Below, piece by piece: positions 11,341 through 22,130 of a stretch of DNA of 64,000 nucleotides (its first letter is position 1; each line of letters starts with the position of its first letter). The DNA lies in assembly GCA_033398695.1 (NCBI GenBank), contig CM065811.1, positions 112,887,501 through 112,951,500 on the forward strand, in the 5' to 3' direction. The translations under genes and the position numbers were made by a program. The notes beneath the pieces are model-generated. The model was not told where the DNA came from. It did not search any database and worked only from the letters and a program-made list of their open reading frames with translations. The stretch is from Orobanche coerulescens (lineage: Eukaryota > Streptophyta > Magnoliopsida > Lamiales > Orobanchaceae).

Positions 11341-12190
11341 AACCTAACATCAAAAGTAATAACTTTTGATGAAGGCATGAAGCTATGGAAATATAGAGGA
11401 GGGGGCAAATGATGAGTAGAGGAGATAATTAGAATGCTAGAATGATGTACTAATAAGTATCCATTTATCTTTGGTTTGGATTTGTAAGTTTGAATGTGGA
11501 GTAAAATAATATTCTTGATGTTTATTATTTTTGTGGCTAAAATTTGATAAAATTAGTCATACAATGTAAATCTATTAAACTAACTGCCGTAACTACATAC
11601 TTGTGTCCGAATTTGGGTATATCTCCCCATATCTTAACTCTTATAAATATACGTGTCTGGCACTTAGATATGTACCCGTACCGAGAAAATAGCAATCCTC
11701 GCCCAACCAACCACGCCCTCCCATGCTTTTCATCCATCAAATGCAATTTCAGCCCCAAATAATAATTTTCTTGCAAAAACAGTCTCATTGTTCATAACCT
11801 TTGAAACTTATGTCCATTTGTTAAAACAAATGGTGACGTCCCGTAATTTACTTAGAAAAATAAAAGTACCTAGAAAAAATCTGAAAAATGAAAAATACTT
11901 GGAAGAAATCTAAGAAGTTCAAAAAATAAGAAAAAACAAAAAATTAATAAAAGAATCTGACAAAAATAAAATATTTAGAGAATATTTTTACTTTTAAGAA
12001 AGCCATTCAATTATTTACTTTCAAAAAGTATAATAATTTATAAATTATGGGGCTTATGCGAAATCAAAAAAAGTCATTTAAGATTTGTGAGTATTTATGA
12101 AATGTTAGAATTATTTAAAATAATTTAAGAAATACAAAGTTTTCATTTTTTTATGAAATTTGATTTTACAAAGTAAAGTTTTTCAGTTTG
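11341..12190. other. AT-rich relic sequence
   Basis: No convincing coding region. At 11831 a TGACGTCCCGTAATTTAC stretch followed by A-rich sequence resembles the start of some gypsy LTRs; that is a weak visual resemblance only. Confidence 0.3.
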
Positions 12191-12450
12191 AATGAAGTCT
12201 TAGAATTTAGTAATTATTCTAGATTTCTTGATTAATTTTCGCGCCCGGCGGGCCTGCTCTCTCATCTCCTCCCGGACGGCTGCAAGGATGCTCTCTCTCT
12301 CCGCCCGCATCTCCTCTCTCAGGGCAGCTAGGTGGCTCTCTCTCTCTCTCCTCATCTCCTCTCTCAGGCCGTCGAACATCGCCTGCAAGTGCTCTCACTC
12401 GGGCGGCGGGCTGGACTCTGCCTGCCCAATGATTAGTTAAATACAAAAAA
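12191..12450 (-). pseudogene. Coiled-coil coding fragment, probably CACTA second ORF
   Basis: A GC-rich island inside AT-rich DNA. The minus strand reads QAMFDGLREEMRRERES followed by two more LREEMR/VREEMR units, a 15-residue repeat of charged heptad-like sequence. Arg/Glu/Met-rich coiled coils of this kind occur in plant En/Spm accessory proteins, and a CACTA transposase fragment starts about 200 bases away. It lacks a start context and flanking domains, so it is only a fragment. Confidence 0.4.
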
Positions 12451-12649
12451 TTAAGAAAAAATTTCAGTTAATATTTGATATTTTAGTTAAATTCAAAAAA
12501 ATATAATAAAAAGCATAAAATTAAAAAAAAAAAGTCAACTGATTGATCAATTTGCAACCTCCGGGAACAGATTTCGGCAAAAAAGGAAAAGTCACTATCA
12601 ACAATAACACTTTAGCCGGCGACTAGTCGGAGAACGGCCGACGGATAAA

Positions 12650-13272
12650 AACTGGATTGGTCTACAAAAATGGGATCCAAGAGTCATAGATAGAATGAGA
12701 GGGTTTATTCAATTTGTGAAGGAGCATGATAGTGATAGTATAATTTATTATTGTCCATGCAATAAATATAAATGTCGCAAGATATGTACCGTTTTACACT
12801 TAATGTCGTATGGGAGCACTTGAAAAGAATGGATTTTGGGATAAATACACATATTGGATTTACCACGGTGAAAGATCAAATTCAATTATTCCCCATGATC
12901 ATGGACAGTACAGTGGTAGCACATTCAATGACCTCACAAGAAGGTTGATTGACGACGTGTTTAGTTATTACGAGAGGGACGTATCGGCTGAAGGTCAAGA
13001 ATACCATATAGCTGATCAACTAGTTATTCGAACGCATACATTGACACCCGTTAACACTATTTCTGTTGATAGATACAACAAGTTAATCCAGCTCCAACAG
13101 ACTCTGCTTTACACTGGGTGTCACATGACGGTTCTTGATAGTGTCATAGAGACTGTGTGAGTCAAGGTGGAGAACAAAACCTCGATTAAAGCTGTGGATG
13201 ATTATTGGAACTTACAGAGAAAATGCCCCTAGAAGGTCATCATCGTCCTAGTAATCACAGTAAAATGAGACA
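12650..13272 (+). pseudogene. CACTA TNP2 transposase pseudogene, N-terminal part
   Basis: Across two frames the translation gives MRGFIQFVKEHDSDS, then YYCPCNKYKCRKIC, then FWDKYTYWIYHGE. This is the transposase-associated domain of plant CACTA transposases: CPC-x2-C cluster, short spacer, 'YTxWxxHGE'. An open stretch to 13160 follows, then WNLQRKCP. A frameshift lies near 12815. The gene is cut at 13272 by Athila and continues at 26603. TNP2 would excise and insert the element, but this copy is broken several times. Confidence 0.8.
13268..13272. repeat. Athila target-site duplication, left copy
   Basis: AGACA here matches AGACA at 26598-26602, directly outside the TG...CA ends of the two Athila LTRs. 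Confidence 0.9.
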
Positions 13273-14601
13273 TGTTGTTGGTTTGATTCTTTAGTCTTAT
13301 ACTCGCAAGCGCACGATTTGTTCGATGTAGATATGCGGTGCAAGGTCGATTCCACAGGGAGGACTATACTAGTGAAGTCAAATGATTCCTATCGTTTTGA
13401 ACCAAATTATATTAAATTCTAACCTAGTCCCAAATAATTTATTTTTGAATGGTTATAATAATTGCATTAAATAACAGTAATTTTTAAGTAGATTTTAGAT
13501 AAATTGATTTTAAATAATTTACTAGGGTTTAGAGTCCACCAATGTCTATTTATTATTTATTTTATATTTTAATTCCAAGAAATTCAGGGAATAGATTCTG
13601 AAATCAATCTCACTATTTCCCTATAGATTTGACAATAAGTACAAAATTATAATTCAAATATAGATTTTCCTTCGCTTAAAAAATGTAATTTCTAAGCATT
13701 ATATGTATCCAATTTAATGGAAAACAAATAATCAAAGAAATTAACTAATATCAATAATCACAAAGCAAGGGGGAATTTATAACTATCAAAAATACGTGAT
13801 ATAATTGATGAAATAATATTCCCCTATTGAAGCGAAAATCATAATCGTTAAAAATATTTATTTGGAATTATTATATAAATATTAATAATAATATAGACAT
13901 GGTTTCATCATAACCCCAGTAAAAGAAAATTACTCACTCATAATAACAACACAAATAAATAAATATTCCATAATATTATTACACAAATATAATTTTATTA
14001 CACAATATTTTTTTTCTCTCCCTTACAATAATATCTCTCTATTTTTTTTTTCCTTTTTTCTCCTCTTTTCTCCTCCACAATCATCCCCTATTTATACTAC
14101 TTCAAAATCAATAAAATAATCATTTTTACAATTAAAAATTCCACCCCCAACAATAATACACGGCTGCCATGAGTGCTGATGTCATGGATGACATCAGCAC
14201 AGAGTTGAAATTCCGGTCCAATCAGGTGTTGACACGCGCACAATATGGTCCGTCTATTTAATTGTCCTTGACGGTCATAACTTCTTCATACGAACTCGGA
14301 TTTGGATGAATTTTTTTAAAGCGATCGTCTCGACGAGACGAATAAAGTGAGACCAGTCGTGACTATATTTGAGTTTTGTAAAAATATCGCCCTTGAACCA
14401 ATTGATCATCTTGTCTTAGGTTGGTTAACTGCGAGATATAATTTAATTCCAATTAATTATCCAAAAATGACATAAAATTATATAAAATTCTAAGAAAATG
14501 AAATAATATAAATATATGGTAAAACGAATAAATTATCACACAAAACACACAATTATATACATAAAATACTAATAAAAATATTACTCAAAATATACTAAAC
14601 A
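13273..14601 (-). repeat. Athila 3' LTR
   Basis: 1329 bases, TG...CA ends. The left end holds TGCAAGGTCGATTCCACAGG, the conserved block found near the 3' end of Athila LTRs. It matches 25282-26597. Confidence 0.92.
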
Positions 14602-14616
14602 AATTCCCCACACTTA
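14602..14616 (-). other. Athila polypurine tract
   Basis: On the minus strand it reads AGTGTGGGGAATT directly before the 3' LTR. It primes second-strand synthesis. Confidence 0.8.
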
Positions 14617-16742
14617 TCTTTTGCACGTCCTCGGGCAAATCTTATACCCGAGTTATAATACTCATATGCTGAAAAAATCATGACAAAACCAATATCAAGA
14701 GAGAACAAGTGATCATGACCCAGTGAGATCGAGAAAAATAGGATGCCGCACCAAATTCTAACAACTTCATTGAGAATCGAATGCCAAAAGATTCAATACC
14801 CTCACAGTGGATATCACTCTTCACTCAAGTGTATATACGGGATATTCGAGAAGAGTTCACTCATATCAAAGCATAATGTGTCATTACCATATGCTTGGTC
14901 AAAAATCAAATCTCCACTACTTAAAAATAAACTCATGCATAAATCAAAAGGTCTTTCATTTGGTTGTAACGTGGCTTTGGGAATGGGTAGGATAAAGGGA
15001 AAATTATGAGGTTTGCTAGCCAAGATCAATTGTGAATTTAGATGCATAACAAATCCTACAAATAACAATCAACACCCCCTTCGTAATGAAAACTCTCAAC
15101 CCATCATCCCCAAGTTATTCTGTACATGGTATTTGAATATTCATCCGTAAGGTCATACTCTTGTGTAAGGAAAAGTATGCAATGGATCTTCGGAAGGATT
15201 TATGTATCACTTAAAGGATAGTTCAAGTGCTATTTTATGTATATATAGTGATGATTTTCGCACTTGACCTCCGTTTTTTTTTTTTTTTTTTAGGCCGTTT
15301 TTTTTTTTTTTTTAGATTTTTTTGGCCTTTATTTATATTTTTTTGGTTCAATACTCCAATGTACTTCACACCCTTTCACTTTCAACAAAAGCTCTTAATC
15401 TCCACAATACTCTTATGAACATCGGCCCCTATTTGTCACACATCTAGTTCACAATTAAATCTTTGACTAGAGGGTGCAAATGGATGAGTCATCAACAAGA
15501 ATGGATAATGGCTAAAGTAATGTGCTTGATCAAAGAAATAGGCTCAGGCTCAATGGGGCTTCTAAGGATAAAATGTAATGGGTGGGAAAAATATAAGCCA
15601 ACAAGGGTTAATCCTAATTGCCTTTTTTTTTAGATTTTTTTTGGCCTTTATTTATATTTTTTTTGGTTCAATACTCCAATGTACTTCACACCCTTTCACT
15701 TTCAACAAAAGCTCTTAATCTCCACAATACTCTTATGAACATCGGCCCCTATTTGTCACACATCTAGTTCACAATTAAATCTTTGACTAGAGGGTGCAAA
15801 TGGATGAGTCATCAACAAGAATGGATAATGGCTAAAGTAATGTGCTTGATCAAAGAAATAGGCTCAGGCTCAATGGGGCTTCTAAGGATAAAATGTAATG
15901 GGTGGGAAAAATATAAGCCAACAAGGGTTAATCCTAATTGCCTTTATCATCTTAATGCAAGAGTTTATGAATGTAGTCTCGAAATGTATAAATGAGCAAG
16001 TTCTAGAATGAACACAATATGTTTGACCACACAACAAAAAATATAGAGCGTATATATAAGGATTGCTCTAAGGCTCAAAACTCACAAAAAGGGTGTTGTG
16101 TACTGAATCCCATACACCTTCATCCAAATCCATTATCAAAACCAGTGAAATATCCCAAAAATGATTTTTTCACTAACGTTTTCTCAAAAAAATGGTGCCG
16201 TGATTTTCAGCCCTTTTTTTTTTTTAATATTGCACATATATATATATAGATATAGATATAGATATAGATATACACCTTCCCCCACACTTAATGATAAACA
16301 ATATCCTTATTGTGTAAAAAGAACAATGGAGTAAGGGTTTAAATAAGACTTCCTGTTTATGAAAGACGACGCTTTGCTCAAGCCTTTTTTTTTTGGACTG
16401 CAAGAAATAAGTGTGGCAAAACAACAAAAGAAAATATATACCGGAAGTATAACACAAACAACCTAGATGCGCTTCAAGAGAGTCCGAAGAGTCGCCTTAC
16501 GCCGCCATCAATGCTTTTATTAAAAACAAACAGAAAAAGTACAGTAATAGAAATAACAATACATAAATCATTGGATAGATGCGCGTCAAGAGATCGAAAA
16601 GAAAACTCCTTAGTGCCATCATTTTCACGATTTTTACACTCGCTAAAAGTAAAAACAACAAGAGGGATGAAGTGGGATATCGGAGGAAAGGAATGTATCA
16701 ATTTTGCGTTTCCGCACGGTGAAATCTTCCATCCAAACAATA
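14617..16742 (-). other. Athila 3' untranslated region
   Basis: No supported gene. It holds long A/T runs (15270-15315, 15625-15665), the tandem duplication at 15305-15944, an (AT)n/(GATATA)n microsatellite at 16228-16272, and a second polypurine-like AGTGTGGGGGAAGG on the minus strand near 16276-16291. From 16474 to 16740 an open minus-strand frame directly follows the LOG-like stop; its peptide has no motif I recognise and may be 3' UTR of the captured transcript. Confidence 0.6.
15305..15944. repeat. 320-bp tandem duplication inside Athila
   Basis: 15305-15624 and 15625-15944 are near-identical direct repeats (for example GGTTCAATACTCC at 15345 and 15665). The break lies in a T-run shared by both ends, consistent with slippage or unequal exchange at poly-T. 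Confidence 0.9.
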
Positions 16743-17326
16743 TTAGCTAGAGCGAGTGCGGTTCAGGAACAAATGCAATAAGTTTTTGATCGGCTCTTCC
16801 GGTGTTGTTGCAACAACTATGATTCGTTTAGCACGCTCGAAATAAAACCTTTTCGAAGAGTAGTTGATGAAAGATAGTAAACCATCGAAGAAACCATTGA
16901 CATTTAGCGAGACCTATTGGTTTCGTATGAACATTTAGTGGGCTCTGGTAACCACATGAAAAAGTTCCTCAAGAGTGCCAAAACCACGGGAAGGGTGATA
17001 AAGGCATCGGCATTATTTATCATGTGAGTTATGCGGTCTTGCATATTCACGACTCTGAACTCATCTCCAATAGTTGCTCCGGTGATTTTACTTTCGGCCC
17101 AGAGGTTTTGGAATGATTCCCAACACTCTTACTCCTTCCGAGATAGGCGAAGTGAAGACGTCCCATTAATCCTAGACTTCCTCCTCCGTAAACTACATGA
17201 ATGCATTTTTTTCCTAAGGTACGACCCAAGTTGTGGGTCGCTTGATAAAGCAAGCCTCTTTCCCATGACTAGCTCCACCAAAAATGCAGATGGAGTTAAA
17301 TCTTTTGCGGAAGATGATGATTCCAT
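16743..17326 (-). pseudogene. LOG-like: LOG-like cytokinin riboside 5'-monophosphate phosphoribohydrolase pseudogene
   Basis: Minus-strand frames together show the LOG family from end to end: GGASHGKEA near the start, LYQATHNLGRTLGKK, VVYGGGSLGLMG (family motif), VLGIIPKPLGRK, then ITGATIGDEF and NADAFITLP before the Glu-Glu-Leu-Phe region, LNVNGFFDGLLSF, then RIIVVATTPEEP to TAA at 16743-16745. LOG enzymes release active cytokinin base from its nucleotide. At least four frameshifts plus an internal stop disable it; the 'PGGxGTxxE' motif is split by one. Plant LOG genes normally have several introns but here the blocks run on without gaps, as in a cDNA copy. It lies between Athila pol and the 3' LTR, in pol orientation. 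Confidence 0.8.
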
Positions 17327-17413
17327 TTTTTTTTTTTGAAAAGAAAATTACTTAGAGAGATAATGAAAAGAATACAAGTTTGAGGGATGCGGAAAAGAAA
17401 CAAGCGCAATGTT

Positions 17414-17421
17414 TATTTATA
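17414..17421 (-). promoter_or_regulatory. TATA box upstream of the LOG-like pseudogene
   Basis: TATAAATA on the minus strand, about 90 bases before the candidate ATG at 17326. The spacer is pyrimidine-rich and looks like a plant 5' leader. It is not proven to be a promoter. Confidence 0.45.
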
Positions 17422-17592
17422 GATGCAAAATAAAGTAAAAAGATTTATCAAATCTGTGACCGCGTTAATTGCGCTTCAACTACTCAATAGAATAATGAAT
17501 GCATTTATTGCGTATCACATTTTTATTCAGAAAATCTAAAAACGACAAAAATAAAGATACTCACGTGTATGTATAGTAGTTGTGATTGTGGC

Positions 17593-18172
17593 TCACATCT
17601 TCCTCTCGATTTTACGTTCGAAACGGCTTAAACGCCTTCTATGAGTCGGGAGAAGCTTCCCATCCAATTTTCTTACAAATTGGCAAACAGGTCTTTTAAC
17701 GTCGATTCCCAAGACGTTGTTCATATTCTGGTTTGAATTTATTCCACAAACATCGAATCCGTAATGTACGAGTCCACTAGGATGCGTGTCAAGAGAAATT
17801 TCGATATCATCTAAATTCTCCTTATTCGGACCATCCTTGATGATGAATTTTATCTTCTCTGTTTGTGGAAGGAATTCCTAAAGATCGACATCTTGAATCA
17901 CGGTTCCACCTAGCACATTTGTAGCAAACGGCGATTTTCTTTGCTCGTCGTTTCTTGGCATATGAACTTTTTCCAAGCCACGTAAAAATCTAGTTGGTGT
18001 TTCCGTGAACTCACCCGCTATTCTCACTTTGGCTTCAATAATGAATCGAATATCAAAAGGTATGTCGTTATTCATAAGCAACCTCATTCTTTCAACTCGC
18101 TTGGTAAAGTTTCAAAATGACTTTTTGCTAAGAAAGGAAATCTTTTTCAATTGTTTTCAAAGTTTCTTCCAT
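17593..18172 (-). pseudogene. Unrecognised ORF between Athila pol and the LOG-like copy
   Basis: A candidate ATG at 18172 starts MEETLKTIEKDFLS. After a stop and frameshift the main frame runs from about 18105 to TGA at 17593, with one in-frame TAG near 17877. About 190 residues; recognisable segments are NNDIPFDIRFIIEAKVR, LEKVHMPRNDEQRKSP, IKFIIKDGPNKENLDDIEI and GLVHYGFDVCGINSNQN, ending in a basic RRRLSRFERKIERK tail. I do not recognise the family. It occupies the place of the env-like ORF in Athila elements. Alternating beta-rich segments and a basic tail make a capsid, movement-like or regulatory protein conceivable, but that is speculation. Confidence 0.5.
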
Positions 18173-18289
18173 AATTAAAAATAAAATAAAAATATCTACA
18201 AAATCGATTATTGTGGGAAGCGAAAAATCCGACTTTACTAGCCACGAGTACCGTTATCCGCCACTTGACCGGGCAAACACAATGGAGTA

Positions 18290-19620
18290 TTAATCCACAA
18301 TATCGGGGTCCTTAAGAAGAATCTCTTCTACCTCAAAAGATTTTAATTCCAAATATGGTTTTAAGTTGACCATTCACTTTGAAAATATTACCATTTTTGG
18401 ATTTTCAATTTCTACTCCGTGAGGATAGACCGTATGAATAATAAATGGACGGACCACCGTGAACGTAACTTGCACGGAAATAATAACAAGCGAGAGTTAA
18501 AAAGAAGGACTTTTTGACCGGAGAAAAAGTTTTTCTCAAAATGTGTTTATCATGAAAAAATTTCATTTTGTCCTTATATTTCCTTGCACAATCGCATCAT
18601 TTCGATTTCTTCCAATTCATTTAGTTGAAGTTTCCTATGAATTCCACCATGTCTAATGAAAAATTTAATCGTTTTATGGCCCAAGATGCTCTATGTTCCA
18701 ATTCAACAGCAAATGACATGGTTTTCCAAAGACAAGCCTAAATGGAGACATTAGATGGGAGTTTTAAAAGCGATGCGGTAAGCCCACAATGCATCATTCA
18801 ATCGCAAAGACCAATCTTTCCTTGTAGGATTAACAGTTTTTCAAGAATATGTTTGATTTCTGTTTGAAATTTCAACTTGGCCACTTGTTTGAGGTGATAA
18901 GGAGTAGCAACTTTATGTGTAACACCATATTTTTAAATAAATGATTCAAAAATTTATTACAAAAATGTTTTCCTCCATCACTTATAATTGCTCGTGGTGT
19001 TCCAAATCTGGAAAAAATATTTTCTTTCAAAAATTTTACCACGACTTTGTGGTCATTTGTTTTGCAAGCAATTGCTTCTACCCATTTTGAAACATAATCG
19101 ACGGCCACAAGGATGTAAAGATTGCCAAAAGAAATTGGAAAAGGTCCCATAAAATCTATGCCCCAAACATCAAATATTTCAATAATTAAAATTGGGTTTA
19201 AAGGCATCATATTTCGTTTAGAAATTCGACCTAATCTTTGACATCTATCACATGTGCTGCAATATGAATGTGTATCTTTGAAAAGTGTTGGCCAATAAAA
19301 ACCACATTGCAGAATTTTAGCAGTTGTTTTCTTTGAACTAAAATGACCTCCACATGCATGATCATGACAAAAGGAAATGATATTTTGTTGTTCATGTTCT
19401 GGCACACATCTCCTAATAATTTGATCAGGACAATATTTGAACAAATATGGATCATCCCAAAAGAATTTTTTTACTTCGTTTAAAAATTTTGTTTTATCTT
19501 GATTATTCCAATGAGATGGCATGTTACCAGTAACAAGGTAATTGACAATGTCTGCATACCAAGGTATTTGAGAAACAGACATGAGTTGTTCATCAGGGAA
19601 AGTTTCATTAATGGGAGGTT
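18290..19620 (-). pseudogene. Athila integrase and pol C-terminus
   Basis: The zinc-binding region shows [14 protein letters not shown] and [18 protein letters not shown] (HHCC), then the core with GIDFMGPFP (first Asp) and [11 protein letters not shown] (second Asp). The frame is lost after about 18872, where HKVATPYH and further decayed blocks can still be followed to FKVNGQLKPYLELKSFE and a stop at 18290-18292. Integrase joins the cDNA to the genome. The third acidic position falls in the decayed stretch, so activity is not expected. Confidence 0.85.
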
Positions 19621-20160
19621 CTTTATCAGTAAAATTCACGATTAGCCTAGACAAATGATCAGCAACAACATTTTCAACACCTTTTTTATCTCGAATTTCT
19701 AAGTCAAACTCTTGTAACAATAGAATCCAACGGATCAAGCGAGGTTTAGCATCTTTCTTAGAAAGAAGATATTTTAATGCAGCATGATCGGAGTAAATTA
19801 TGACTTTTGAACCAATCAAGTAAGGTCGAAATTTGTCTAAAGCAAAAACGATCGCAAACAATTCTTTTTCAGTTGTAGAATAATTTAATTGGGCATCATT
19901 TAGAGTTCTACTTGCATAATATATTACAGTTGGCAATTTATTTTCTCTTTGACCCAATACTACACCGACGGCATAGTCGGATGCATCGCACATTATTTCA
20001 AAAGGAAGATTCCAGTTTGGAGATTTGATGATAGGTGCAGAGCTCAACATAGATTTGAGTGTCTTAAAAGCTTTTAGACAATGATCATCAAATACGAAAG
20101 GTGTGTCTTTTGAAAGTAAATTACATAATGGCCTTGAGATTTTACTAAAATCTTTGATGA
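19621..20160 (-). pseudogene. Athila RNase H
   Basis: [15 protein letters not shown] carries the first catalytic Asp, [17 protein letters not shown] the Glu, and [12 protein letters not shown] the next Asp; the domain ends with [10 protein letters not shown]. This is the best-preserved part of pol and shares an open 392-codon frame with the integrase start (20050-18872). Confidence 0.9.
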
Positions 20161-21000
20161 ATCGACGGTAAAAACCAAAGATGGCCTAAGAATGACCGAA
20201 TTTCTTTAATCGTTCGTGGGGGTGGAAGACTGGATATTAAATCAACTTTAGATTTGTCCACCTCAATTCCTTTTCGAAATCACATGTCCTAAGACAATTC
20301 CTTTTTAACCATAAAATGACATTTTCCCAGATTTAGGACAAGATTCTTCTCCTTACACCTAACCAACACTTGGGTTAAGTGGTGTAAACATTCATCAAAG
20401 CTAGACCGAATACGGAAAAATCATCCATAAAAATTTCCAAAAACGCTCAACCATGTCGGAAAAATGCTCATCATACACCGTGAAAAGTAGCGGTGCATTA
20501 CAGAACAAATGGCATTCGTCGGTAAGCAAAAGTTCGAAAGGACGGTAAAAGTGGTTTTTCTTGATCTTCGGGAGCAATGGGAATTTGGTTATAGCCGGAA
20601 TATCCATCAAGAAAACAATAATAAGCATGGCGGCTAACCTTTCTAGCATTTGATCAATAAAAGGAAGTGGAAAGTGATCTTTTCTTGTACAGAGTTCAAT
20701 TTTACGTAATCAATCTGAGACTCTCCATCCGATTTGAATTGGTTGGAACAAGTTCATTTTCTTCATTCGTGATTACTGTTATGCGATTTCTTTGGAACCA
20801 TATGAACAGGGTGACCAAGAGCTATCAGAAATAGGGTAGATGATCCCTACATCTAAGAGTTTGATTATTTCAGCTCTTACAACTTCTTTCAAATTAGGAT
20901 TTAGTCTTCTTTGAAATTCTCGGGAAGTTTTCGCATTTTCTTCAAGGTGAATTCGATGCATGCATATAGAAGGATTAATACCTTTAATATCGGAGATGGT
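20161..21000 (-). pseudogene. Athila reverse transcriptase
   Basis: MHRIHLEENAKTSRE and RRLNPNLKEVVRAEIIKLLD (20961-20779) are the N-terminal blocks just before the polymerase fingers. IFMDDFSV in a different frame near 20410-20435 is the catalytic 'FMDD' box. Frameshifts occur at least near 20790, 20650 and 20440. The domain copies RNA into DNA and is inactive here. Confidence 0.85.
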
Positions 21001-21059
21001 CCAGCCTATTGCTTCTTTATGTTCTTTAAGAACATTGATTAACTTATCTTCTCGTTCTT

Positions 21060-22130
21060 CATCTAAATCGAGATGCTATGATGACAGTGTGGTTTCGATG
21101 GCCCTAAAATGCATATTTTAGAGATTCAGGTAATGGATTGAGCTCTATCTTTGAATCCTCAATAGTTACTTCATTATTCATTTGGCTCTCAAGTGGTTCG
21201 GTTTTAGCTTTCCATTTATCATTATCCAATAATGGTGTAGACTCTAGTAAAGAATTTACTTCATTAATTGAATTGTCGATGTCAAAATCGAGCCAAAATG
21301 AGCAAGACGACTTTCAAAAAGATCATCATCATCCATTTTTGGAAAGAAATAAGGACCCATACTCTCTATCATATTTACCTCACAGACATCATCAAGATCA
21401 TCATGTTGTTGAGAAATGTTAAACATATTTAGTTCAAGTCATATTTCCAAAAGAAAATTTTATGATGCCATTTCTACGCTTAATTAATGCATTTGAAGTA
21501 GCTAAAAATGGCCTTCCTAAAATAACAGGGATTTGATCTTTGGTATTCTCAACAGGTTCAGTGTCTATGACTATAAAATCAACAGGAAAGTAGAATTTAT
21601 CTACTTGAATCGAACATCCTCTACGATTCCTCGAGGTATTTTTATAGATCTATCACCTAGTTGAAGTATCACGGATGTTGATTTTAGCTCCCTAATCCAA
21701 GTTGTGTATAAACGAGAATATGGTAATAAATTCACACTGGCTCCTAAATCAAGCAAGGCTCGTTTAATGATGTGATCTCCAATGACACAAGATATTGTAG
21801 GACTACCGGGATCTTTATACTTAACGGAGTTTTATTTTGGATTATTGAGCTAACATGTTCACTAAAAATGCCTTTCTTGGAACATTTGTTCTTCTTTTAC
21901 AAGGCAAAGATCTTTCAAGAACTTAGAATAAGCAGGCACTTGTTTAATAGCATCAAGGAATGGAATATTTATTCGAACTTGTTTAAATATTTCCATTATA
22001 TCTTTGTATTGCACACTTTTATCTTTTGGAATAAGTCTTTCAGGAAATGGAGCTTTTGGAACGTAAGGCTTTTCTTTTCCTTAGAATCTTTTGGTTTTGA
22101 AACTTGTGGTTCATTTGATTTTTCTTAGGA
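21060..22130 (-). pseudogene. Athila protease region
   Basis: Decayed minus-strand translation gives DLGASVNLLPYSRL, the Athila aspartic-protease active site, near 21710-21760, followed by segments readable as ILGRPFLATSNA near 21490-21530. Several frameshifts. A linker to reverse transcriptase fills 21060-21400. The protease would cut the Gag-Pol polyprotein. Confidence 0.7.

Noticed and set aside
14743..15068. Overlapping ORFs in the Athila 3' region as an env gene
   Set aside because: Short, on both strands, no signal peptide or membrane segment, and next to the polypurine tract.
16208..16272. AT/GATATA microsatellite as an origin or regulatory element
   Set aside because: A simple-sequence repeat of a kind common in plant DNA, with no associated structure.
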